Assembly: GCA_033807695.1 (NCBI GenBank)
Contig: CM066301.1
Coordinates: 4,526,001 to 4,590,000 of the forward strand
Direction of reading: 5' to 3'
Length of the DNA: 64,000 bases
Origin: Daedaleopsis sinensis
Lineage: Eukaryota; Basidiomycota; Agaricomycetes; Polyporales; Polyporaceae
The notes beneath the pieces are model-generated. The model searched no databases. It saw nothing but the letters and a program-made list of their open reading frames with translations, and had not been told where the DNA came from. Below, piece after piece: positions 22,013-32,625 of this stretch. A program made the translations under genes and the position numbers. Position 1 is the stretch's first letter; every line of letters starts with the position of its first letter.

Positions 22013-23044
22013 ATGTCTCAGACGACGACCATGCTCCATCTCGCAGCAGAAAGACCCCAAGACCCGGCGTTCGCTGCGGCTGACATCGCCCGGTCGTCCG
22101 GCTCGCTCGAGTCGAACACCAGCGCAGGATCATCGCTCTCACCGCCCTCGCTCGACACCAACCACAGCAGGTCGTCGACGACGTCCGCCGCATCTAGCAC
22201 GGACCCAAGCCCATGCCCAAGCATCCTCCTCCGCTCCAACTCCGACATTACCTTCCCGACCATCCGATCCGGGTCCGCGTCTCCCAGCATCTCCTTCGCG
22301 CCCCTCCCACAGACCGAACCCCGCAAGCGCAACAAGTCGCACCAGCTCGGCGTCGCCGCCCGCTCCCGGCTCCTCCGCCATCGACGGATGCTCCGCGAGA
22401 ACGGGATCGACCCCAACACCGTCCCATATCCGTACGGCTCCGGCAGCGGCGTGGCGGGCGGGAAGGGCTACGAAGACTCGTTTGGGCCGGTCGAGGTGCG
22501 GGAGGCGCAGCCGGGCGTGGACTCTGACGAGGAAGCCGCGATGCGCGCCCACCGGCACCGCGGGGAGGGCGAGGCCTATGAAGACCCGTTCGTAGCGCTG
22601 GGGAAGCTTATCAAGGGCGCGGGGCGGACGCTGCTCAAGAGCATATCGATGCACGACATGCGGTCGAAGGAAGCGAAGGAGGCGAAGGATGCAGCGAAGG
22701 CGGCCTCGGATGGTGCGAGTCCGTCTCTGCCGGGGGACGGGGAGCGCGGCGCGCCTCGACGTAGCGGATCGTTGAAGGAGCAGCGGGTACGTGGTTCGCA
22801 GAATGATGCACCCGACGCCGCACACGAACCCGACCACGAACCCGACCATGAGGGCGAGCGAGTGCCGTCGCTGGACGGCGCGGCCTGGGAGCAGCAGATC
22901 GCGCAGGATTCCTGGGACCAGCTGCTGTCGGACACGCTGTCCGCATCCGAGGCCCACAGTCAGGATGGCGCCGCGTCGGACGTTCGTCCGTCTCCCTCCC
23001 CTCCCACAGCCGGCTCCCCGATTAGCGAAGCATATGCCCAATGA
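22013..23044 (+). CDS. conserved fungal protein, mostly disordered
   Basis: A single open frame of 343 residues from ATG 22013 (CTTTACCATG context). The N-terminal third is Ser/Thr-rich. A conserved-looking core follows, with ISFAPLPQTEPRKRNKSHQL and GVAARSRLLRHRRMLRENGI (about residues 90-130). After this come PYPYGSGSG, an acidic/His segment, KLIKGAGRTLLKSIS, and a C-terminal helix around WEQQIAQDSWDQLLSD. I recall similar SFAPLP...PRKRN motifs in uncharacterised basidiomycete proteins; function unknown. A GTACGT at 22788 could be a donor, but the frame stays open without splicing, so one exon was kept. Confidence 0.75.
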   Translation: MSQTTTMLHLAAERPQDPAFAAADIARSSGSLESNTSAGSSLSPPSLDTNHSRSSTTSAASSTDPSPCPSILLRSNSDITFPTIRSGSASPSISFAPLPQTEPRKRNKSHQLGVAARSRLLRHRRMLRENGIDPNTVPYPYGSGSGVAGGKGYEDSFGPVEVREAQPGVDSDEEAAMRAHRHRGEGEAYEDPFVALGKLIKGAGRTLLKSISMHDMRSKEAKEAKDAAKAASDGASPSLPGDGERGAPRRSGSLKEQRVRGSQNDAPDAAHEPDHEPDHEGERVPSLDGAAWEQQIAQDSWDQLLSDTLSASEAHSQDGAASDVRPSPSPPTAGSPISEAYAQ

Positions 23045-24022
23045 CATCTCGTATGGTCCTCCTCCACCTTCCCCTAGCATCATATTGCACCTCAGCTTCA
23101 ACGACATGCTTCCGGATACGCTGGTCGCTTCCACCGTCCTCCCCTGCACTCTGCACACTGCACCCTGTACTCTCCTCTCGCACCCGCACTCGAATCGGCA
23201 CGCAACATCCACGGATCACACTACGACACATCCACGTACCGAAACTTCCAGGTGGACTTAGAATTGGATAGCAGCTTTCTTTCCCACTCGCTCGCACGCT
23301 CACTCACTCACATACTCGCTCGCTACCTTAGTTATCGGGTCTCAACTGGAAAAAGGTCTTAGCCCGGTCTTTTGTGACGGGCACGTCTCTTATCAGTACA
23401 TACGCCATCGTAGAATCGCTTAATCCTCTCGTCTACATATACCCCGTTCGTTCGCATATACTAGCTGTTTCTTGACCTCTTCGCACTCTTACCGGGATAA
23501 CGGTGTGCACTGCTTGATCGCACAACTAACACGGATGAATCTGTTGTTCAACGTTTCAACGTTCAACCCCCAACGTACCGGTCTCTCCACGAGTAGTAGT
23601 TTGAACTTTGCAGGCATAGGGTAAGTACTGATTTCATATGCTGTCTCAGACAGACTTGATACTAACGTGCGCACGAGTACGTATAGCTATAGTATCTGCG
23701 AGGACACTGGTTTGTACTTGTTTATCCTGCCCAAAAAGTTTCCGCCCCTATGTCACCGAGTCACGGTATGGCATATTCACCATAATCTCATTGACCCACC
23801 ACTAGCCTACAGACGTTCAAGCTTTCAAGTTCAAACTCTCAACCTCTCGCTCTGAGCATCTGAAGCTTCGGTAGGCTGCTTCGCTTTTGCTCAAAGACCC
23901 TCATTACTTATCTTACATGTGCTCGACTACCAGTAGTGAGGCGAAGGTGCTCGGATAACGGTGCGGCTAGGAGCCTTCAACGAAACCAGCCGTCTTCACG
24001 AGCGCACTGGCATACGACGGTC
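23045..24022. other. intergenic region
   Basis: Contains the 3' region of the 22013 gene and the promoter of the second MYND gene. I see no gene or structured repeat. Confidence 0.5.
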
Positions 24023-26415
24023 ATGTCTTATCAATTGTCTCCGTCTGACCCCAATGTCGTGTGGTCCAATCTGGCAGGCCTGAATTTCCCAGAACTATAC
24101 AACAGAGTACGCGTCGCCACAGACTCGGAAGGGTTGACACAGAGACACATCATACAGAAAGTCATGAAATGTGTCAAGGTCCCTAGTGCGTGCAATAGAC
24201 GATGTGCTTGATAATCTTCGACTCACATATCTTGGTTCAGACCTGACGAAACGTAGCGGACTGAAGAAGGCGTTCCGCTCGTTTGAGGAGATCGCTATGA
24301 AGCTCAACTGGGTGTTCGACAATGCAATGGGAGACCCACATGACCGGAGATTCATCGCCAGAGCCATCGTCTCGATATGGCTTTCTATGTGCCCTGATCA
24401 TGGATTATGTCGCAAGCTCATGGAGGTGTCAGGTAGCGTTTATTTCTTGTCCTACTCTTCATTTCGTGATTCTGATTGTGCTGCAGGTGTCTTGCAACGA
24501 CTTCTCCGGGTCATCGCGCACGATGGCGAGGGTCGCCCTTGCGCTCTCCAGTTGCTCTCGGTCCTAGCATGCTATAGACTTGAAAGATCTGAAACGGGGT
24601 TCCTCGAGCTCATCAAGCCTCTCATTATGCTCTTCCGACATAGGAACGACTTAGATTTGATCGAGGACACGGTCGTCACTCTTGCGCATGCTCTCGACAG
24701 ACATTTTCATCTCAAGATCACCCCGGACACTATATCAGCCAGCGTCAGGCAACCACTCTCCCTGACCGCGGATGTTGTCATAGACCTGTTACGTCGGCCA
24801 TCCCCTCCTCACCGTCTAGTGGCACACGCGTTTCCGATACTCATCCACCATTTCCAAGCATCATCCTTAGAATACATCAAGCATCCTGATCAGGCGCCAC
24901 TACTCAACCTGGCGGCAATCCTGCTCCGGAGCGAAAACATCGCCCTTCGGTCCCTCTGCGTCATGAGCTTCTTCGATCTTCCTCCGCTCGAGGATTCGCC
25001 TCCTATCACCTTCCCTGCGACGCGATGGACCGATCGTAGTCGTTACCTCTCGCCTGCTTCGCTGCGCATCGTCGAAGATTACGGAGCAACACGATGTGAA
25101 TCCGAGCGACGCGCACGAGCAGCGGACGCGTTTGTGAAAGCTTTCAACAGACTGCTACGCGCCAGCATTCGGGACCTCTGCGAGCTCGGAAGGAGCCTGG
25201 TGAGCATCCTCCTCGAAGGACGCTACCACGACATCGTCGCAAGGGAAAACCTGCCGGATCGCAAATTCAGATCGTTCGGTCTTCCACACACGTCCTGGCA
25301 ACCTTACCTCTTGCGTGCTGCTGACGCCCTCCGAGCGCAGGGTGAGACCGACGCTGCAGATACCCTCGAGATTGAGTACCTGCTTCACGCCGCATCCAAG
25401 GAGAAGATTATCGCCTCTTGCAAAAGCGTGGTCACTCGCAATCCGCAAAACGTATACGCCCACGTTCAACTTTGTCTCAACGTGGAGAACACTGAAGAGT
25501 TTGCGTGGTCATCGAAGAGGGCGTTGGAGCTCCCGGGCCTCTCCACGTCGATGCGGCGAAGTATCCTGCATCGCTCTATCGAATTACTCGCAGGACAAGC
25601 GATTGGCCTTCTTCGTTCTGTCTCCCCATCTGATCGACTCTCCCAACGCTGCACCGCGGAGGTGCTCCAACGGGTGCGACACTCTGCCGATGTCTTCCTC
25701 TCTGAGTCTCCTCCAGACTGTCCGGAGAATATCAAAGTGCTGCGTCTCAAAATCATGTCCACCTTCGTGCTCTCCGGGCCACAACTAAGTGACGACTTCT
25801 CCGAGCTACAGGTGAGTCATGTCGTTTCACGAGCGGCACAATACCTAACGCCCACGTGGTACCTCTAGCCTTCTCTGCAAGCCCTCAAGTCTACGACTTG
25901 CCTTCTCAAAGAGCTCGGGTACCAGATACAGGACGACACAGTCGCCGCAGAATTTGAATTGCTGATGCACCATTCCCGCGAAGGTCTCCAAACCTGGGGC
26001 GGTCTTCTCGGGGAGCTGAATCGGGAGGAGATGAGGCGGCGGTCCAACGGTCTGGCGACTGGTCTCAGCGACGTGGCCGCGGAACACTGGGCGGAGGACT
26101 TCGAGAACGGCAAATGGCCCGCGCACTGCGAAGCCAGCCAATTGGAGTTCCTACATACTCCTGTGAGATGTGGATGCGATGGACGCTACGCTATCAGCGT
26201 ACTGCCGACTCCTGGGCCGGGATTGTATAAGTGCTCTCATTGCGGGTGGCGGAGCGCGTTGTTGAGGAAATGTCGCCGGTGCCAAAACGCCTGGTATGCA
26301 AGAACCTCCCTAGCTGCTCTCAAGTCACTGACAGGCTCTCTCTGCCAGGTACTGTGACACGAAATGTCAGGCGAAACACTGGGAAACGCACAAGCAACAG
26401 TGTCGATCACGTTAA
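24023..26415 (+). CDS. MYND-finger protein, copy 2
   Basis: Exons 24023-24185, 24241-24432, 24487-25811, 25869-26293, 26349-26415; 723 residues. A long helical region (about 50-600, HEAT/TPR-like) is followed by a C-terminal MYND zinc finger. The finger reads CSHCGWRSALLRKCRRC, then YCDTKCQAKHW and HKQQC; all eight Cys/His zinc ligands are present and an intron splits the finger. The family is a scaffold/adaptor type; catalytic motifs are absent and no SET domain is visible. The second intron is a multiple of three, so unspliced RNA would stay open. Close paralogue of the gene at 1-2024, more distant from 29510-31855. Confidence 0.85.
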
Positions 26416-27143
26416 GCACGATTATCTACATTATTCAATGTTCTCATGTTACAATAGTGCTTCGCCGAACTAGAACCTGTACCGTAGTCTACCCCATACT
26501 TCTCCGCCCAGCTCTCTGCGGACTTCTACATAGACCTTTGTATCTTCACAGAGCGTTGCGGACAAGTAAACAACGGCAGGTTCACGGAGTGGAATCGCGG
26601 CCACGTGACTATGACGTAGCGCGTTGCGAACATAAGCGCTAGCTGCGTACGAAGCGCCAGCTTGTAGTTTGCCTTTGACGATGACCACCATCTGCACCGT
26701 CGCTGTTGTATTGACTAAAAACTTCATCGACATCGCCCATACCCTATGAAGGCCTACATGAGAAGCTTACAAGGAGAGATACTGCTGTCACGAGAGTAGA
26801 ATGCAACCAGACGGTGAGTATCATCTTCAACGTGGCGTGTGGAGAACGTTGCGAGTTGCCAGGCGTGTCAAGCTGGGTGGGGCCACATATGGCGTGGTGG
26901 ACGCGGTCGTCATTTATTTAACGCAGTCCGGGCCTAGAGTGTTTCAGAATTCAGACGATGTCATCTGCAGCGTCTGCGGATGTAGGCATGAGGTGATTGA
27001 CGTCACTTTGCTGGGGCAACTCTCCACTCCTCCTTGTCAACGCCCAACTCTCCATCCTTTAAAATCCGCCAAGACGGCCTTGCAACCAGGAACCTCCATC
27101 CTCCACACTTTCTCGACATCGTCAAGCGTCGACCCCCGCAACA
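26416..27143. other. intergenic region
   Basis: 3' region of the MYND gene and promoter of the App1-like gene. No gene seen. Confidence 0.5.
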
Positions 27144-28794
27144 ATGACGCCCGCTCGCTCACTGTTTGCCTTGTCGCTCGTAGTGTTTGCTGCTGCGAGC
27201 CCAGCACCGAACCCGGTACCTGACCCGGCTCCTGCTCCGACACCTGTGCCAGCACCCGCACCGCAGGCCGCTTCTTCTATCGAGTCTGTGTTCTCGAGCG
27301 CGACAGGAGCAGTCGCATCAGCGTTGCCAAGTACGTACCGCATCGCTTGCCTCGGCCGACACGACTCTGACATGTCGGTGTGCTCCAGCTATCCTTGGTG
27401 TCTTCCCGAGCTTGAGTGACATCGAGAAGAAGGTTGGGGTGAGCAATGGGAACGACCTTCAAAATGTACCAGCCGCAGGTCTGCTCATTCCGTCGTACGC
27501 GAATTACTCGGGCAAGTGAGTACACTCTGATAATCATCGCGGGTCCACGTGCTCACTAATCTTGTACCTATAGTTGGAATCTCCGATTCTATGGCCTCGC
27601 GTACAAACTCCCGAACATCAGCACCAACGACATCGTCTCTCTCATTGACGGTCTAACCACCGACAATCTGAATCAAACCGACCAGCAACTACTCCAAAAC
27701 CGCACGCAGGATCTCGCGTCCATACCTATACCGAAGGCCAACCTCACCGCTATCGTTTCAGCGAACGGGTCGTCAATTACCAACTCGTCCGGCATCCAGC
27801 TTACCACTGCTGACGACTTTGGCGAGTTCGATCAGTTCGTCACAGTCCCCGGTCTCGGCGACAACAGCAGCACGACAGTGCGAGTAGTAGAGACAGGCCT
27901 CATGAACATTACCGGACCAGGAAACGGCACTGTCATCCTCGTCCCATCAACAGGCATCTCAGTCGTGTCTGATATCGACGACGTCATGCGGATTACCAAG
28001 GTGTACGTCCCCAACGAGGGTTTGCTCAACTCGTTCGCTCGGCCGTACGTCAACGTCCCGGGGATCCCTGAACTGTTCGCGAAGTGGGCGAAGAGTCTTC
28101 CATCTGCGGCCTTCCACTACGACACTACTACGCCGGTCGAGCTCACGCGGACGTATGTCGACTACCTGTTCAGCAACTTCCCGCTGGGATCACTGGAGAT
28201 GCGCCCTATCAACCTCACGGAGCCGTCTGAAGTCCTGAATGCGCGGCAGAACAGCTTGCTCAAGCTTTTCCAGACGTTCCCGCAGCGCAAGTTTGGTGAG
28301 TGACATTCCATTACAGTCGCCATCATGCGTCTGGTCTCATGCACATCTCTCCCCAGTTCTCGTCGGCGACAGCTCGTCCTCGACGCTGCTCTCTGCGTAC
28401 CCACAAATCGCGGAGCAGTTCCCAAACAACATCGCGTGCATCTTCATCCGCAACACGTCTGCGACGGACTCCGACGACAAGATCCCGTACGACACGAGCG
28501 AGTTCCAGAAGATCCCGAACAACACGTATTTCTTCTACCGCACCGCCGAGGGTACGCTCGCCTCCGTTCCGCTCTAGCTTTCCACCGGCTGATGATATAT
28601 TGATACTCTGCGCAGACTTGATGAACCTCGACATCGAGAACGGCGAGTGTGTGAACTCCAGCATCCCGCAAAACATCACGTTCGGCGAGCAAGGCGGCGT
28701 GCTCGACAACAATGGCGCTGTTGCTCTCGGTCGTATGCAGTACGCTGCAGCCGTCACGGGCACGTTGGTGGCGGTCGTCTTGAGCATGCTATAG
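27144..28794 (+). CDS. secreted App1/DUF2183-like phosphatase
   Basis: Exons 27144-27330, 27389-27515, 27574-28295, 28357-28551, 28616-28794; 469 residues. An N-terminal signal peptide (MTPARSLFALSLVVFAAASP) is followed by a Pro/Ala-rich spacer. The HAD-type motif VVSDIDDVMRITKVY matches the DxDx(T/V) nucleophile motif of the App1 (DUF2183) phosphatidate phosphatase domain. Downstream, VLVGDSSSSTLLSAYPQI matches the GDSGxxDxE-like block of that family in position, but the second acidic residue is replaced by Ser/Thr here. Many N-x-S/T sites and a hydrophobic C-terminal tail suggest a glycosylated, possibly GPI-anchored exported protein. Yeast App1 is cytosolic/actin-associated, so an extracellular lipid or other phosphoester substrate is inferred only. 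Confidence 0.8.
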
Positions 28795-29509
28795 TTCAAG
28801 TTGCAGTATCGCCCGAAGACCTTGCTTTCGATGTTTGGACTTGAAATGACGTCATCATGTTTTCTCGTCGACGGACTCGGACACACGCTTTCGTCTGTGG
28901 CATGTCTGTTATTGTAGTCGCACCTGTATTTTAGTATCTTCCAAATGTTGTGCTCTAATCCGTTATACACACGCTCGATGAGATGACGAAATAGCAGTAT
29001 GATCATGATGTCGCCAGTCACAACTTGCAAGGTTACAACCATACCGGCCGTTGTATCTCAACGTCCCATTCTTAGACGCCAGAGAGCCTTCATCTTGTAC
29101 CATCATCGTCAATGTATTGCGCTCTGCTGTTTTGCTGCTGTTCGATTGTACTCACTCGTTGCCTTGCGACACGACACGTAAGGAGGCAATATTTAAAAGA
29201 CTACAAAGCATTGTGCCATGCATTTCGAGGACTGACACTTCTCTCTCAGGTTGACTCGCAGCTGTACTATGCCAGTGCACGTCACTACACTAGACCATTC
29301 AAGATTCAATATTCAATATTCGATGCTCCAGAAATCGAAGAAGGTTCATAACGAGATGCCTCGAATAGACATTTAAGGTTTGCGATTGACAACGGCAAAC
29401 CCCGTCGCCTAGGTATGGTTGTGTTCCTGAGTCTTTCTCACTGTTCCTTGTCTGCCTTTCCTCCACTACCTTCATTGCGACGACTCGCATAGGACCAGCA
29501 GCAGCAGCA
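28795..29509. other. intergenic region
   Basis: Between the App1-like gene and the third MYND gene. AT-rich direct repeats (ATTCAATATTCAATATTCGA) at about 29305. No gene. Confidence 0.5.
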
Positions 29510-31855
29510 ATGAAGGACGAATCATACGTCATCCCAGACACACTCCTCAAAAACCTCAGCGATTCCGCAGACTGGTATGTCACCATTACACGTTTAATGG
29601 ACGCGCTCAGGATGCCAGGTGAGTACTTGGTACTTGAGTGCTCGCAGTGAACGACCTATTTCTGTGGGTTCGCGAATAATTTTAAAAACAGATTTGACTA
29701 CACGGCATGGACTGAAGAAGGTCCACGCGCGTTTCAATGAGTTCTACAAGAAGCTCAACAGCACGTACACTGTTGCGCGTCGGGAGAACAATCAGCGAGC
29801 GATGGGGGCGGTGGTTGGTATCATGGCGAAGATGTGCGTAGACGCACTCCTACGCAACAAGTTGTTCGAGAAAGGTGCGCCTCCCGAGAGGAAAGCCCTA
29901 TTACACGGTTGGTTGTAACGATACCTTCTAGGGATTGTGAACAAGATCATGCCCCTCTTGGACGTTGAGTTGACGCGATATCTAGCACTCAATGCACTTG
30001 TCCTAGTCACTCATCAAGTTGATACCGATGCGCGAAGGGAAATTGCACCTCAAAACAAGATTCTCATCAAACTTGTCCAGGATCATCCGGACGATCCTCA
30101 TCTCGCTGTGGGTGTTATCACGATTCTGGACCATGTCACCGAGGCCGTGGTCGGCGGCGAGGATCCTCCTTCTCCAGCACTCGTTCAGCATGCAGCGGTC
30201 CAGCCCGTGCTTGAGACGGTCGTCACAACACTCCGGAAATTTACTGCATCCACCCGCGATCTCCTTACACACGCGCTGCACCTCCTCGTCTGCGCACCAC
30301 TGCATTGCCCTACAGAATGCAGGGCCGTTCCGGGCCTGATCTTTCTTCTCGTCGCGTTTATGCGAAGCAAGAGCATCAATGTTCGCGCCGTGGCCTTGTG
30401 CGGTCTTCAACGTCTCGCCGTTCGAGATCACGAACACGATGCGCCGCCGCCGCCGCCCCACAGGTTTGTGGAGGCCGCTTCGCGCGGCCCACCGGGTGAC
30501 CTCCTAGACATCCTATGCGACTACGGAGCACAGAAGGGGGACCTTTTCATCATATGCAAGTGCATGTCCGAGTACACCCAGGCGATGATGCGCGCCTTGC
30601 AGGACCGCGACATGTATGCCCTTGGGAAGAAGCTCGCGTACCTCATACAACAGTCAGAGTACGTGATCGCCGACGGTACCTTCCAGGGGCCGGATGGGTA
30701 CGAGCTCAGCGAGCAAGACGGGTGGCCATTCATACGATACACGGATGCACTACCGCTTGCCGCGAAGGCGCTCCGGGAAACGGAGAGGAAGGCAGACCTC
30801 GACGACGCCGACATCGTCCAGCTCAAGTTCTTCATCTTCCGCAAGCGGTCCCCGGAATCCTCATCGCTCGCTCAGGCGGCCCTCAAGCGCAACCCGAAGC
30901 TGTCGTACGCGTACTACGCACTCAGCTTGAACGACGACACGCTAGAGGGCCTGCGAGCAGTCAAGAAGGGCCTAAAGTGTCCGAACACGACTCCGTTTGT
31001 GCGGGATCAGCTGCGCTGGCGCGGGATATCAATAGCCGCGACACACGGGCTGAGCATCCTGCAGAGAGCGAAGGAGGGAGACGTCGCCGTGCGCCCGGAA
31101 GCGTGGGCATTCCTCGTTTCTGCTTGGGAGGATGCGAAGACGTTCATCACCGAGGCGCCGCCCGACTCGCGTCATATGCTCAGCGTTGTGGGGTGGTACG
31201 TGCTGCTGACGATCGTCATTCGTGGTCCGGAGTTGAGTAAGGACCTCAGCGAGCTGGATGTAAGTCTTGCCGTTTCTTCCTTAGCTAGTACTGATGGACT
31301 GCTGGAGGCTGCGCGCAGGAAGATCAAGACGTCAATCGACTTCATGAAGTTCGTCGGGCACCCGATCAGGAAGACGCAGGTGAACATCGTGCGAGAGCTC
31401 CTGCTCACCTCCTCTGCTGCTGGCGCCAGGGAATGGGGAGCTCTGGTCATTCGCTACGACGAGCTCAGCACCGGTGCGGTCGAGGAAGGTCCCATTTCAC
31501 CTGCACAAACAGACGACGACTTGGCGGAGTGGCTGGGCAATCTCGACATCAGTGAGGACGCCCCGGAGGAGAACAACGATGACGCTTGCCCGCACTCCGG
31601 CCGACGCCGATGGGAGAAGGCAAGCACTGTAGAAGTGGGAAACCACGAGCTCTACATATGTTCGTGGTGTGGCAACCCGAGTGCGGGCTTAAGGAAGTGC
31701 GGCGGCTGTGGCAAGACGAAGTACGTGAGCTACAATTGCGTGCTATCCGGTCGTGAAATACTCACCATCAGTGCTCTTGCTGGCGCAAGTACTGCGATGG
31801 AGGGTGTCAGAAGTCGCACTGGTCGGAGCATAAGGTCGATTGCAAGGGACGGTGA
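29510..31855 (+). CDS. MYND-finger protein, copy 3 (divergent)
   Basis: Exons 29510-29618, 29692-29874, 29932-31724, 31790-31855; 716 residues. The first two introns are at the same places as in copies 1 and 2 (before the LT.R.GLKK block and after the K(L)(F/M)E block). The intron that copies 1 and 2 share near the end of the helical region is absent: the GTAAGT at 31261 has no in-frame acceptor and the frame reads through. The C-terminal finger is CSWCGNPSAGLRKCGGC then YCDGGCQKSHW and HKVDC. The exact last splice is uncertain, because an alternative acceptor at 31771 would also keep the frame. Role unknown. Confidence 0.8.
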
Positions 31856-32625
31856 ACCGATCCTGCTTCTATAACCCAGGTTCAAACTGATTCCAAGTCT
31901 TGTGCGAAGTCGTTTTCCAATCTCGCCTTTATTATTTGTTGGTGCATATGTGGAGCATTCAACAGGGGGACTTCTTCGACCACCAGGGAGGTAAACATTT
32001 ATTGAGTACATCCATCGACTGCGTTTTCTTCAGAACAGATGTATTGAGTAGCCTCAAGTTGCCGTGAGAGTAACGCGAGAATTGACGACTTTAGTACATT
32101 TACTCACTCGTTGGAGTAACGATCACCTCTTCATGCAAGCTTCATGGTTCGCCACTGTGTAAGATTAGGAACACATCCAGCTCTCCATAGCTCTCTATGC
32201 TACAACTGTACTACAGCATTGGATGAATAGTGGGCGATTTAAATTACCTCAGTGCGCTTTTGCTCCTTCTTTCTTGATTGCCATACCGGGACATGCTTAG
32301 ATCGTCTGATCGGATCTGAGGGATTTGATTGAGGAGCCTCCTCCTCACCGGGCCTCATCTGCCTCGTCTGCTCCTCCCCATCCTTTGCCTCCTCCTTCAA
32401 AGCTTCAACATATAGACATATAGTCATCCTCTTCAACTGCTAGAACTCCGGAAACTCGTCGTTCTCCTTCCACCACCACGGTGCACCGCAACCGCAACTC
32501 TATTTCGTTGGACCGAATGGTTCTATCTATGCTCTGCTTCAACTGCTGACCGCTATCAACGTCTGGCACGCCGAGTTGTATAACTCTTTTTACCCTCAAA
32601 ATCGAGCTTTGTACTTGCGAGCGAA
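31856..32625. other. intergenic region
   Basis: 3' region of the third MYND gene and promoter of IML1. Short CT-rich stretches (CCTCCTCC) around 32335-32400. No gene. Confidence 0.5.

Noticed and set aside
31261..31300. Possible intron in MYND copy 3 starting GTAAGT
   Set aside because: No acceptor keeps the frame, and the unspliced frame continues with a sequence matching the family.
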